Source of the DNA: Undaria pinnatifida
Lineage: Eukaryota; Sar; Phaeophyceae; Laminariales; Alariaceae
Assembly: GCA_012845835.1 (NCBI GenBank)
Contig: JABAKD010000009.1
Span: 20,610,318 to 20,674,317 of the forward strand
Length of the DNA: 64,000 bases
Reading direction: 5' to 3'
The notes under the pieces were generated by a model, which had not been told where the DNA came from, did no database searches, and saw only the letters and a program-made list of their open reading frames with translations. Positions 1 through 11,400 of this stretch are shown here, piece after piece. Numbering within the stretch: position 1 is the first letter of the stretch; each line of letters begins with the position of its first letter. Made by a program: the position numbers and the translations under genes.

Positions 1-164
1 TGCAGGTGCGCGTCCACTATTTTACGGTATTAATATTAATAGTACAGCAGGACCGTACTCGCAAGCCCCATTTCATGCCGCAGCGGACGCTAGCTCTAAT
101 TTACCGCATTTTCCCACCGCTGGACATACAGCAGTGCATACATGTAGACTACTGCTGTCGATAT

Positions 165-285
165 TATAAAAAATGAAAATACACTCCAGTTGTGAGATCG
201 AAGATTTCGTCGAAACTCATCTTTGCAAGCTGTGTGTGATACTCCGACCGCGCGTATTACGAGTTGTGTGTCCTCATTAAGGATG
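165..285 (+). repeat. Dispersed repeat family A, copy 1
   Basis: The segment starts with a TATAAAAAATG-like stretch and contains the core CATCTTTGCAAGCTGTGTG followed by GATACTCCGA. The same core recurs at about 24600-24760, 25862-25985, 27165-27270, 27945-28065, 31050-31190, 35840-36060 and 57690-57770, on both strands. No coding potential is visible. It may be a terminal part of a non-autonomous element. The rest of 286-860 has no feature I can support; the first NTT exon should lie there or further upstream. Confidence 0.75.
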
Positions 286-860
286 TGTGTCGATATTGTA
301 CGGGCAGCAGTATAACCTGATAGCTTACCGGGTGGTATATGATATTTGGTATAATACTGCTGTCGGTATGGTGCCAGGAGTACGGCAGGCCAGCACAGCA
401 GAGTGCCAGAGCTATTTTCCTTTGTTTAGTGTTTTTCGGTCCAACGCCTGTCGGATAAACTCAGGGATACGTTGCCCCCTTGCGTAATTTGTACTATGCA
501 CACTCGAAGTATACTACGAGAATACAGAGTAATGCTGCTGTTTGATGTCCATCGTAGCAGTCGCTGTTGCTGCTGTCGTTCAGATATGATATTACTGTAG
601 ATCATTGCCGTAATCTAGCCCGTGCAAACGAAAGGACATTAAAACTCCACAGCTGATGAGTAGGAAAACAAACCAAACCAAATTCAGTCGAAATCCCACA
701 TCACACCACAGGAAATGCCTCGCAAGGTACCGGTATGTCACCCCCCCTTTCTAAGTAGGACCATCGCCTGTCGGTTGGCTTTTACTGTTGGCATCACAGC
801 TGTACGCCCCCCTCGCCCCCGTCGCGTTACGCCTCGTCTGAACTTCATGCGGTTTTGCAG

Positions 861-3800
861 AAGACCGACGCTCTATCAGTGGCCGAGGCCCTGGACGGGG
901 GTGCGAAAGCTCCCCCGGCACCTAAAGGTTTCCGCGAGGGCTTGAAGGCATTAATTCCCACCAAGTCGGAGAGGAAAAAGTTGTTGCCGCTGGGGTTGAT
1001 GTTTTTCTGCATCTTGTTCAACTACACCATCCTCAGGGACACTAAGGTAAGCGCTCGGCGGTACGACCACAGCAACAGGAATAACATTGTTAGAGTTGTT
1101 CCATGCGTTTCTATAGCGGTGCTGTTCCTTGTGTTGAGATGGCGGTGTCGATCCCGTTGTTGCGACAGCAGTATGGTTGCAAATGCGGTATGGTTTCATG
1201 CATTGCAATGGCAGTGTTGGTTCCATGTGCTACAATAGCAGTGTTGTTCCATGTCTTGCAATGGGCGTATTGTTCCATGTGTTGAAATATCAGTGTTATT
1301 CCATGTGTCGCAATAGCAGAGTTGTTGCGTGTGCTGGAGAACAGTGCTGTTACATGTTTTGCGACCGCAGCCCCAACCTCAATGCAACATGACACAAACC
1401 AATCAACTGACCAAGTGACGGCGCTGCATGAGTAGAGCTTGCAGAAGCTGGCACTGAGTAAAAGTCCGGGTAGAGTAAAAAAACAGAGTTAAATCATCTC
1501 ACAGCAAGGATGTCCAAGCTGCCTGCACTGACTTTTTTCGTGTACGAGTCAACCGCCTTCCACCGCTGTGCGAAAACATACTTTCGGGTTGCTGTTGCGC
1601 CACCAATATCGTTGCGCCCACCGACCAACGAACAAACTACTTAACAAACTAACCGACCAGTCTAACCAACCAACCAGCCCATCCCTAATCTAACCAACCG
1701 CGAAACTGCCCAAACCAACGAACCAATCTATAAAAGCCAATCAGCTAACCAAGCAACCAACAATCAAACCGTGAAACCAGCAACCACCCCGAAACAGGCC
1801 GTGCCGGACCAACCAATCAACTGACGAGCAACCCAACCATGCACCCAACCAACGTCCCCAAAACAGGACGTGCTCGTGGTCACCGCGCCAGGGTCAGGAG
1901 CCGAGATCATCCCCTTCCTCAAGACCTACGTCAATCTCCCGGCAGCGATCGCCTTCACGGTTCTGTACTCGAAGATGAACAACATCATGTCACCGTCCAA
2001 GGTCTTCTATGCCTGCATCACTCCCTTCCTTGCCTTCTTCGCATCCTTTGCAGCGTTCATCTACCCCGCCAGGGATTCGCTCCACCCCCACGCCGCGGCA
2101 GACTACCTGCTCGCGCACCTCCCCATGGCGTTCGGCCCCCTGATTTCCATTTTCAGGAACTGGACGTACGCTGTGTTTTACACCGCCGCGGAGCTGTGGG
2201 GCTCCGTTGTGGTGTCGGTTCTGTTTTGGGGACTGGCTAATCAGGTGCGCGGGTTTCAAAATATGGAGGAAGGGGGGGGGGGGGGGGGGGAGGGATGTAC
2301 TCAGTTTGTGCATGGCCGTAGTCGTATGACCATAGACCCTCGCATCCCTACTATGCCGTGACGGATTTCAGGTTTTCACCAACCAGGCAGACATTGCTTG
2401 CACCAAGAGCGCTTTTGTGCATGGCCGTAGTCCTTATGACCATTGACCCTCGCATCCCTACCATACCGGGACGGAGCACGTCGGGTTTTCACCAACCAGG
2501 CAGACATTGCTTGCACCAAGCGCCAAGCGCCATGAGGTTGTCGCCTAGTCGCATGAAGGGCGAACTGATTCCTTCCAAGAAACCGCTCGTAGGACTCATT
2601 TCGGCACCTAGTGCCTACTTTCTTGCTTATGGACGACAGCGCCAATGAGTTATAGTTTTCTGGTGTGGCCACGCCAGAGACAGCAATGGGTATTACTATG
2701 TAACTGCCTCGTGGGTGCCTTGCCATATTCACACTACGTGATGCGATCATTCGCCTTGTGCGGAGTTTGGGTCCTCCACCCCGTACAGTATGATCTTACT
2801 CGATATCCATCCCGGTGACCGCAAAAAAAAACGGTACCCTGGTTGTTTTCCAGCGCTGTTGCCAACCAACGCCAACCCCAATATACATGGAATGCTTTAA
2901 GGCGTCGGTGCCGACCGAGGCTAACTATTATGTATATATAGATTTTAGGAGGGCGGAGTAGAATGGTGTTACTTGAGCGCCTGATCGTTTGTGCGCGTTT
3001 TGTGTTATGTTGCATAGCTACGGGCTTGTTCTGTGTGCCGCAAAATCACTGAGAGCGTAGCGTGTAAGCCGGCCTCTCGTTACGACGTGGACGTCTCTCC
3101 CTTTTCCCTCTAGCCCAACCCTACCCTCACCGCCCTTTTGCCTCCATGCCCCCATACAGTGCACAAATCTTACAGTCTTTCTGCTGATCACGACGACGAA
3201 GGAGGCAAACGAGTGCTGTATGTACCCACCTATTCGGCCTGGACGCTAACGAGGCTTTGACCTTCCCGGACCCTCTTTGATCCCCCCCCCCCCCTACCCA
3301 TCTGCCTCCTTACAATACGTAAAACCCAGATCACGACGACGAAAGAGGCGAAGAAGTACTACCCTCTGTTCGGCCTCGGCGCTAACGTGGCTTTGATCTT
3401 CTCTGGGCAGTACGTGCGCTTCGTTTCTGCCTTCCGCGCCTCCCTCCCGGCACATGTGGACAAGTGGGGAGCGTCGCTCAAGCTTCTCATGGGTCAGTCA
3501 GTCGAAGATACTTGATGCCGAAAACCATCATGCGTGCATATCATAGCCAAGGTATCATACGTGTATTTTCCAAGAGGCTGCAAGCTGCAACGCTGAAGCC
3601 ATGTCTGCATACTGTTCATACTGTATATTCACGCCAGGGGTAACGCACCGAGCCGACAGCGTCTCACCCCTGACGCTTGTTACGCTTGTTACGCTCGCCT
3701 TGTCCCAGTCCCCCGGCTCCCCTGCTTGAAAACGCCTTCCTATATATCTATAATTGTATATATCGTCCCCCTTCTCGCACTTATTGCGCCCTTGCTACAC

Positions 3801-6800
3801 CCGTTTCCCGCCTTCCCTGCTTGAAAAACGCCTCATTTCACATCTCGTTGTTATCTAGGGGCCGTTTGCGCCCTTGGCGCAGTGATCATCGCCGCACACG
3901 CGCACGTGCAGAAGAACGTGATGACGGACCCCGAGTGTGTTGCTCCCGAGATTGGCCAACCCAAGTCTAAGACCGCAACGTCCATGGGCCTTGTGGTAAG
4001 CCGATGGTCGCTGTCGCTGGAGAGTAACAGTGGCAGGGGTATTCACTTTTTTTTAGGTATGAGTAGGCCCTTTGTGCTATTTTTTTGTTCTTGGGCTATA
4101 CACTGAAGGCTACCCGATTGCCCATCGGGTTTATTGTCCGATATTTCGCATTATGTACTGTTGGGACGGGTAGCGCATTGTGGGACGGTGTTGTAGGGTA
4201 TCGTATTAATAGTGCAAGGTTAATCTTCGGCATATGGTTGACTTGAAATCCCGGCTGTGTCACAAGTCGAAAAGGGGAAATACAGGCGTTCCGTTTCGGT
4301 GTATGATATGAGGTACAAGGTATATCTGAGATCTGAGGTTCAAAGATGAGTGTTTTATTTTTGCAATAGACATGAAAATGTGGCGGTGATTGGATTCCTG
4401 CTGAGCACCACACAGAAGGACAGCGATGCTCACATAATCAGGAGCTTCACGCGCAGCTGCTGTTGTACTGCTGTGTATCCGGTACAGTTTTGTAGCTGCG
4501 CGGCTAAGCTGCTGCTTTTGGAATAATAATTGCACCGCTCTTGATGTCGATTCTATAGAGCAAGGCACGCGCACGCACACACAGGAACATACACAGAAGC
4601 GCAGTTTGTGGCTGTCACAAAAGTTCAAGTAACCACGTCTTCCCTGAAAAAGGCAACTAGTCTAATCACTTATTTCGCCCCCTTGGTTGATGCTCGCAGT
4701 AATGGAGTGATCTGTATTGCTGGGGGTGGAATTTGCTTTTTGGTTTGGGCGTTGTCGGTACCGCATCCGTCGCCATGCCCATGCCATCCTTTGCCTTGTT
4801 TTGATGTCCTTGACATCGTCTCACCGAATCCTGAGCTAATTATTGGTGATCATCCCCCCTTCTCCCATTACCCTTCCCGAACTAAATAGTTCATCAATTA
4901 TTGATCATGAATTTCCCCTTTATTTTTTCAAGGCATGATGCATCACACGATGTATCACATGATGCATAACACGACAAACATATCTTCTCTTGAATACTGA
5001 TAGTATGTGTTTCTTCCCTTTTTACGTCCCCGTCGTCGTTTTGCTGCTGCTGTGCAGGAGAGCGCGAAGTACTTGGCGGCTTCTCCCTACATCCGCAACC
5101 TGGCTATGCTCGTCATCGCTTACGGGATGTCCATCAACATCGTTGAGGCGAGTACCCACGCACTCTTGTTTGGGTCAAGCTCGAATCTTTCGTGGAGAAG
5201 AGTTCGTCCCACATGTCAACACAACGTGTTAGTTTGTATCGTGCTACGACTAGAGACAGGCCAGAATGTCTTCTCCCCGATTCCTTATACCCTTTAGCAC
5301 TTCGAAAAATGTGTTTATCCCCAGTTCGTTATACAGTACAAATGCCGTTTATGGCACTGCATTCTCGACATGGGGACGAAACACTTGAAATCGGACTAGG
5401 ATCACTTTTATCACGTGCTGCCGTATGCGTCTGTTGACGACGTTGTGTCCGCGGTCGGTACAACACTGTGTCACGCACGCGTCCATCCTTGTGATTGCGT
5501 TGTGTTTTTTACTCGTCTATCGCACTATCCTGCTCGGTCCTGGTCCGATGGACCTTTGACAGTGAGACGTGCGCATGACTACGGTGTTTGTGTGTTTTTA
5601 ACTCGGATCGTTTTTTTTCGCGTCTTGGTTGTTGCTTGGTTGTTGCGTGGTTGTTGCTTGATTTTTGCTTGTTGGTTTTCAGGTCACCTGGAAGGGGAAC
5701 TTGAAGAGGGCTTTCCCGGACCCCAACGCATACTCGGCCTTCATGGTGAGTCAGACTACTTGATTTGATCCATGGTGCTGCGTCGTGTCTGTGCCGAAAT
5801 GAAACCGCATTCATCGCCCACTCGTCATACCTGTCATGCAAAATTCCAGAGCCTTCCCCGGGATTTTTCCCCCGGGACAAGTCCTGCGGGATTGTCGAGA
5901 GTAGCCCGTGGTCCCGTGAAAAATGCGAAATCCCGTATCCCGTGTCCCATGAAAATGGAAAATACCGTGTCCATAGCCCGGGGTGCCGTGAAACAAGCGA
6001 AATCCCGTTCCCGCACAAACGCGTCGTCCCGCGCAAAATACTGAAAAGCCCGTTCCCGCACAAACAAATCCCGCGATAATGTTGAAATCCCGCATTCCGT
6101 GAATAGAAGAACGAGGAATCCCGACGTGTGTCAAGCTCCTCGTACTCCCGCGCAGAAGGACAGACTAATGCGATACACATATACAATATACACGGAAGTG
6201 CCAAGTCATCGGTTCAGTTCCCAGATCACATGAACATTTTTTTTTTTTCATTTTTTCGAAAACGTGTGTACCCAGTTCGAGTGTGAGTCCCCCTCGCCCC
6301 CCGGTACAACGCCGCGAAACCCCAAATAAACCCTTTTGTTTTGTGTGTTTAGACATTAGAGAGCCGAGAGACATCCGGTCGCGGAGTAGACGACACACAC
6401 GGACCTGACCGACATAGCACGAACACCAGCGAGGCTGCTGCTAGCGAGGTAACAGCGCCTGCTGCCAACGAGGTAACAGCGCCTGCTGCCAGCGAGGTAG
6501 CCGCGCCTCCTGCGGGCTGAGAGTCCGTGGGTGTCGGGCCTGCAGGACCTGATGGTCTTTTTGTGGCCACACCTGCCGGCTCGGCTGCTGCACGAGTACA
6601 GCGTGGCGCGCTACCAGAAAATCCCGTCGAGTCCCGTCGTGGCTGCATTCCGCCCGGGGAGTCCCGCGGTGGCCGGATCCCGTACAATAAATTCCGTTGA
6701 ATCCCGTCGTGGCTGCACCCCGTTGAGTCAAATCCGGTCACGTCCCGTCGTGGCTACATGCCGTCCCGGGGAATATCGCGGTGGCCAGATCCCGCACAGA

Positions 6801-9800
6801 AAAAAACGTTCAGTCCTGTGGTTGCCGGACCCCGTACGGACAAAATATTTCAGTCCCGTGGTAGCCGGATCCCGTACAAAACATACCGTTGAAGTGCCGC
6901 GGTAACCTAATCCTGCGGGATTTGGTCGGTCCCGAGGTCTAAAACCGGTCCCGGGGAAGGCCCTGGCATATTTGGTTGGGCAGGAAAAAACATTTAGAAA
7001 ATGCTGTTGAAACCGAAAAAAGTCACAACCCAAGGCCGACGCATCGCAGCCTGCGAAAAAGTAGGTTAGAAATCCACCTCCAAGTGCAGTGCAGGCCACC
7101 ACTGCCACTACGGCCACTACGGCCACTACTGCCACTACTGCCACTACGGCCACTACTGCCACTACTGTACCTCACACAGAAACGGACTAAGAAAGCGCTT
7201 TATTTTGTGTAGCGTAAGAAAAACCGAGGCCATGAATTAAGCCATGGTGGTGCTTGTCGCGAAACGAAAAAGCATAGATGCTCTGCACAGGTAGTAGTGT
7301 AACACTCACGCGAGTGACTTTTAACTGCTCAAGCAAACACAGTGAACACAGTATCGCCCTAGAGATTACCCTCCTACCGCGCGGTGTAAGTATAGCCTCA
7401 GTCCTTCGCCTTAGTCCTTCGCCTTAGTCCTTGGCCTGTATCAGTCATCGCTGAACACGTTCCACTAACCCGCTACCCACCCCCGCTCCCCGCTGTCGAC
7501 ACGCCTTTTTCGGAATCTAAACCAAAACACGCAGTACAGTAATCGCAAGTATCCAACAGCGCGAGTTCGTAGCGAGAGCTACAGATAGTATGATTGTTGG
7601 CCTGTATCGGTGATAGCCGAACACATTCCGCTAACCCGCTACAGACACAGGGTAACTTGGGTACGGCTGTAGGCACAATTACCCTTATGATAATTGTCCT
7701 GCGTCTCACGCGCTGCCCCCCCCCCCCCCCCCCCTCTTTGCTGTCTCCGCAGGGTAACTTCAGTTCGGCTACGGGCGCCATGACCCTCATCATGATGATC
7801 TTGGGTAGGTTTATCTTCCAGAAGTTCGGCTGGACGACGGCGGCCCTTGTGACCCCGACTGTGCTGGCCTTGACCGGCGCCGGGTTCTTCTCGTTGATCT
7901 TGTTCGAGGGAACCTTCGCTCCTGTCCTGGCATTCTTTGGAACGACGCCGCTCATGGCCGCTGTACTCGTGGGCGCCGCGCAGGTGTTTGCTTGTTTGTT
8001 TTTTCATGTATAGGTTGATTGATTGATCGATTGCTTGATTGCTTATTTGATGTTTTCCTTGATTGATTGATTGATTGATTAATTGATTGATTGATTGGTT
8101 GGTAGGTTGATTGATTGCGTCACTGTCTAATTGATTGAATGATTAACTGACTAATTGCGTCCTTGTCTATTTGATTGGTTAGTTGTATTGTTGTGTTAAA
8201 ATCGATTGATTTACCTGCTATCCATTGTCATTGATTGTTTGATTCGTTTGATTTGTTTGATCGGTTGATTAACTGATTGATTTACTTTCTCATGGTGTGA
8301 TTGAATGGTTCATTCGTTATACCTCTCTTCTTGTTTGCTTTCTTGCTTGCTCACCGCAACTAGCGATTCCATCTCTCTCGCCTGACGAACTCTTATGCCA
8401 CTGATGCCGCCGTCGTGCCTGCGCCGCCGACCGTTTTAACCACCAACAGAACATCTTGTCGAAGAGCAGCAAGTACTCCTTGTTCGACCCCTGCAAGGAG
8501 ATGGCCTATATCAACCTAGACGCCGAGCAGAAGACCAAGGGGAAGGCCGCCGTCGACGTCATTGGAAACCCCCTCGGAAAGTCCGGCGGATCCTTCATCC
8601 AGCAGGTCAGAAATAGGCGACGGAGTGTCGATGGCCATGAAAAATAATACTTGGTACATATCCGCTGGATTTGTTTCGTCTCTGAGCGTGAGAGCTTTCG
8701 CATCAGTGTATTAATATGTTTTTTGTGCCTTACCGATCTTGTTAACCCCCCAAAAAATGTGTGCAGTTTTGAAAGGAAGGGGTTGAGATACGTTTCATGA
8801 CTTTTTTTTTTTTTTTTTTCCCGGCACCGCTCAATCCTTCCTCTGTAACACAAGTAAACTACCTTATGGGGGGGGGAGAAGATCGTAGAGCCCCCAGGGC
8901 CGCGTTGAAGATGTTATACTCGGTATCGCGCGAAAGGTTAAACTTAATTCAGGGGAGTATCGTAGAAGTACAATGAAATTCCAATTTTTTTATTTTTTAC
9001 CCTTTTCGGAAGGATTTTTTTTAGAATTTCATAAGAGACAACGTCCCAAGTTCAGGGAGTTGCACCTAACACGCCCCGCCTCCTGCTCGCGGACGACACA
9101 GCAAGATGGCTTGGGAGTACATAGAATTTATCATGCTGTAACAAATACGGCCTTTTTTCGGGCAGGCTGTTGTTTTTCAGGCCGTTCGCCCATCTGCTTG
9201 ACTCTGCGCAGGTTGGTTAGATTACCCGTAAAACGCCGCCGAATTCAATTACAGAAACGAAAAACGAATCGGACACGGTTAAGGGCCTGTGCAATCACAA
9301 AGTGGTGTACTTATGTTACAGAGGAAGTTTTTTTCGTCTTGAGTATTTCCCATGTTTGGTCCGGTCGGCGTCTATTAGATCGGCGTTGACCGATATGGCG
9401 TTTTAGACTTCTCTTGTTCGTTGTCAAAATCAAGACCCCCAACTCAATGTGTTCCTTTCGGTGGTGGTCTGCTAGGAGGAGCAAGAAGGCGCACAGAGCC
9501 GCCCTCGTGGCATCGCAGACGAGAGTAGAACCCACACAGTGGGAGAATGTGAACGCTATTCTAGGAGACTGATGGTGGTCCACAGATGACCCACAAGAAA
9601 GGAGAAGATAAGGGAAAAAAAAAATTACCATGTATTATTTGGAAGAAACGTACTGAACGCCCAAATGTTGGAGTTGCCTCTATTAGGAGTAGGAACGGTG
9701 CTCCGTCGCGAAAGGGGTACGTGGTCAACGGTCACATGACTAAGGCAAACAACAATGAGTACCCCCCCCCCCTTGAGAAACCGCCTGCCCTTCTCCCCTA

Positions 9801-10044
9801 TAAATCTCCCGTCTAATGTTTACCGCTCTGTTACTGCGCTGTGTTGTAGGTGCTCATCGTGTCGCTGGGGTCTCTAGCCGCGTCCACGCCATACTTGGCC
9901 GCCATCCTCGTGGGAATCGTCGGGGTGTGGCTCACGAGCGCCAAGTCTCTCGGGAGCATGATCAAGGCAGTAGAGGACAAGGAAGATGCGGACGCTTTGG
10001 CGAAAGGGAAGAAAACCCCCTCCCCCGGTGCCGTAGCCGCATAA
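861..10044 (+). CDS. NTT: Plastid-type ATP/ADP translocase (nucleotide transporter, TLC family), 5' incomplete
   Basis: This membrane carrier of the NTT/TLC family (plant plastid and Chlamydia/Rickettsia type) is expected to exchange ATP for ADP+Pi across the plastid envelope. Exons: 861-1046, 1867-2244, 3330-3492, 3859-3995, 5058-5147, 5683-5745, 7753-7983, 8450-8605, 9850-10044 (stop TAA). They join without a frame break to 532 residues. Family hallmarks are [20 protein letters not shown] near the start, [40 protein letters not shown] and [15 protein letters not shown]. Many hydrophobic segments fit the 11-12 helices of the family. Introns use AG acceptors; the donor after 5147 is GC (GAG|GCGAGT). 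The frame before 861 is open to 759 but has no Met, and TTTTGCAG precedes 861, so an upstream exon with start codon and targeting peptide is missing. The C-terminus is Lys-rich and ends in GAVAA. Identification is firm; the 5' end is unknown. Confidence 0.93.
1080..1375. repeat. Degenerate minisatellite in NTT intron
   Basis: Roughly 30-35 bp units built on GTTGTTCCATGTGTTGCAAT with AGCAGT linkers repeat about eight times with many substitutions. It lies within the intron after the 861-1046 exon and carries no exon signal. Confidence 0.75.
1385..1840. repeat. Low-complexity AACC/ACCAACC-rich intron tract
   Basis: The second half of the same intron is dominated by irregular ACCAACCAA-type words up to the acceptor at 1864-1866. 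Nothing else is seen here. Confidence 0.6.
2308..2525. repeat. 109-bp tandem duplication in NTT intron
   Basis: Two adjacent copies (2308-2416 and 2417-2525) begin with GTGCATGGCCGTAGTC and end near GCTTGCACCAAG. A G-tract (2275-2290) precedes the first. The opening word GCATGGCCGTA occurs again twice in a LACS intron near 54866 and 54942, so the sequence belongs to a dispersed intronic family. Confidence 0.8.
3187..3272 (+). pseudogene. Ghost (degenerate duplicate) of the NTT exon at 3330
   Basis: The segment starts ATCACGACGACGAAGGAGGC, almost identical to the true exon start at 3330 (ATCACGACGACGAAAGAGGC), and stays alignable through GCTAACGAGGCTTTGACCTT. The acceptor CAG of the true exon is CTG here, and a TAA interrupts the frame, so it cannot serve as an exon. 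Flanking TTGCCTCC words are shared with the true exon's upstream side, which points to a local tandem duplication of about 140 bp. Confidence 0.85.
5840..6110. repeat. Degenerate CCCGT/AAATCCCG minisatellite in NTT intron
   Basis: Repeated words of the form GAAATCCCGTTCCCG alternate with GTGCCGTGAAA at irregular 25-45 bp spacing. A related array resumes at 6600. No coding evidence. Confidence 0.7.
6353..6520 (+). other. Possible alternative terminal exon of NTT
   Basis: A T-rich tract and TTTAG directly precede a 168-bp open stretch that is in phase 0 with the NTT exon ending at 5745 and closes with TGA. It would encode 55 residues with three copies of an Ala-rich octapeptide (AASEVTAP type), produced by a 24-bp repeat at about 6431-6502. 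Inclusion would give a truncated transporter, so this is either a regulatory or poison exon or chance. Only transcript data can settle it. Confidence 0.25.
6600..6960. repeat. Minisatellite of CCCGTCGTGGCTGCA-type units
   Basis: Degenerate 40-55 bp units combine CCCGTCGTGGCTGCATNCCG with GTGGCCGGATCCCGTAC. It continues the intronic array at 5840-6110 in the same NTT intron. Confidence 0.75.
7085..7165. repeat. 9-bp minisatellite (CCACTACNG)n
   Basis: About nine units of CCACTACTG or CCACTACGG lie in tandem within the NTT intron. All frames read through as simple Leu/Arg or Ala/Val repeats, with no sign of a gene. Confidence 0.85.
7434..7645. repeat. Tandem 168-bp repeat leading into a ghost exon
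   Basis: The word run GGCCTGTATCAGTCATCGCT then GAACACGTTCCACTAACCCG at 7434 recurs with few changes at 7602. The second copy runs directly into the ghost exon at 7651, so the same duplication process probably made both. Confidence 0.7.
7651..7703 (+). pseudogene. Ghost copy of the NTT exon at 7753, splice acceptor intact and in frame
   Basis: The sequence after ACACAG at 7645-7650 begins GGTAACTTGGGTACGGCTGT and would translate as [16 protein letters not shown], clearly related to [16 protein letters not shown] at the true exon start 7753. Its acceptor AG is intact and the frame stays open through the C-tract to 7752, in frame with the real exon. Use of this acceptor would insert 34 extra residues. 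I treat it as a decayed duplicate, but alternative splicing cannot be excluded. Confidence 0.8.
8010..8300. repeat. TTGATTGA-type simple repeat in NTT intron
   Basis: Irregular (TTGA/TTGATTGA)n words fill this intron segment, with GATTGATTGATTGATTAATT near its centre. There is no coding or structural RNA signal. Confidence 0.8.
9655..9775. repeat. Dispersed intronic repeat family B (copy in NTT)
   Basis: The segment contains TTAGGAGTAGGAACGGTGCT, CCGTCGCGAAAGG and GTGGTCAACGGTCA, ending at GAGTACC before a C-tract. Two relatives lie in a LACS intron about 43 kb away (52535-52615 and 52770-52872). The family therefore sits inside introns of two unrelated genes on opposite strands. Confidence 0.8.
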
Positions 10045-10244
10045 AAACGCCTCCATGTCTTCGTTTCGACTGAGGGGTAGATACGCGTTTTTGGTGTGCG
10101 TTGTTTCGCCTTGGGAGTAGAAGCGCGTTTTAACGTGGTTCCATGGGCTAGAGAGCTGGTGTGGTGTGGTTCCATGTTTTATATAAATGTCAGTCAGGAA
10201 TCGGGGACGCGTGTGTTATTGCCGCACATTTCATCCCGTCTTGG

Positions 10245-10445
10245 GGGGTAGCGGTGTTTTGGGAGATGTCTTAGGCGGTGTCTTAGGCAGTGTCTTAGGA
10301 GGTGTCTTGGGCCGTGTCTTAGGAGGTGTCTTAGGCCGTGTCTTAGGAGGTTTCTTAGACGTTTCTTAGGAGGTGTGTTAGCCGATGTCTTAGACGGTGT
10401 CGTCGGCGATGTCTTAGGCGGTGTCTTAGGAGTTGTCTTGGTCGC
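10245..10445. repeat. 12-bp minisatellite (GGTGTCTTAGGC)n
   Basis: About sixteen degenerate 12-bp units lie just 3' of the NTT stop codon, over 200 bp. Both strands read as simple Gly-Val-Leu or Pro-Lys-Thr repeats and are not considered genes. Confidence 0.85.
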
Positions 10446-11288
10446 AGTTGTTGTTTTTTCTTCGGTACGATGTTTGCAGCGTTTTGTGCTTTTGCGCGCT
10501 GTTGGCGCTTGCAAGATAACCCCTTCACAAGGGGTTCGCGCCGTTCCCGAAGCTAGAATTTGGAAGGCATCCCTAACCGCCGATTTTGTTCCGGCGCGAT
10601 TTTGTTTCCCGGTAACGCTGGCTGTAGTGCTGGAAGGGGGGGGCTGAAAGCGCACGAGTACTTGTGGTGTACCTGGTACGTCGTTGGGTTGTTGCTGTTT
10701 CACGTGTGGTTTTTATTTTATGTTTGCTCTACGACGCACACCCGGCGCCGAGTTTTGCACTTAGGCGAAGGTGTGAAACAATCGGTATATAATAAAACCT
10801 ATTGTGCCGCTGGCTGGGCGGCAGGGGATCGTCTTTTTTGTGTGTGCTTCGTTTTTTTTAGTCGATGGGGGGAGGGCGCGGCCGGCCTTACCCCATTTTC
10901 TGCTGCAAATATTGTCTGTCCCACTCTAATTACAAGGAGTAGTTTTTACTCAACAACGATACACTAATTCAACTGTTTCCCCCCCCGAAAACACGAGTGC
11001 AAATTTGACAGGTTTATGCCTGCATCTGCTGCTGCGCAACGTCGTATTTAGAATGTAGAGAATTATCTGAAAATTATCTGAGCCCGCGGCAGTCGGGCAG
11101 CGGTTTTTGGATTTTACTACCTCGAAAGCGATGCGGCACTAATTCCACCGCACTAATTCCACCGCACTAAGTCCAAACGTATTGTCCCGAAAAACGAAGG
11201 TCCAGTTACAAAGGGGCTAGACGGGCCTCGCCGTGATTTCAATGTGTGGCCCTATCATGGAACTGGGAACCCGAAGCGAACCGCGTTG

Positions 11289-11400
11289 GGCTGCGAAAGC
11301 AACTGAGTTAAATCGACACATGACGCGTATGAAAATACGTGGAAGTGTGGTGAGCTAGAGCTTTATTTTTCCCCATCCGCCGGAGGATTAAAAAAATAAA
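11289..11400. mobile_element. Fragment of the CAA-tailed LINE family (3' untranslated part)
   Basis: GGGCTGCGAAAGCAACTGAG, GTATGAAAATACGTGGAAGT and CCCCATCCGCCGGAGGA match, in order, the LINE 3' region at 31549-31652. No coding part and no CAA tail are attached, so this is an internal scrap. Confidence 0.75.

Noticed and set aside
715-945. ATG at 716 as the NTT start
   Set aside because: That frame is not the frame of the conserved exon at 861 and holds no targeting features; the true 5' exon remains unidentified.
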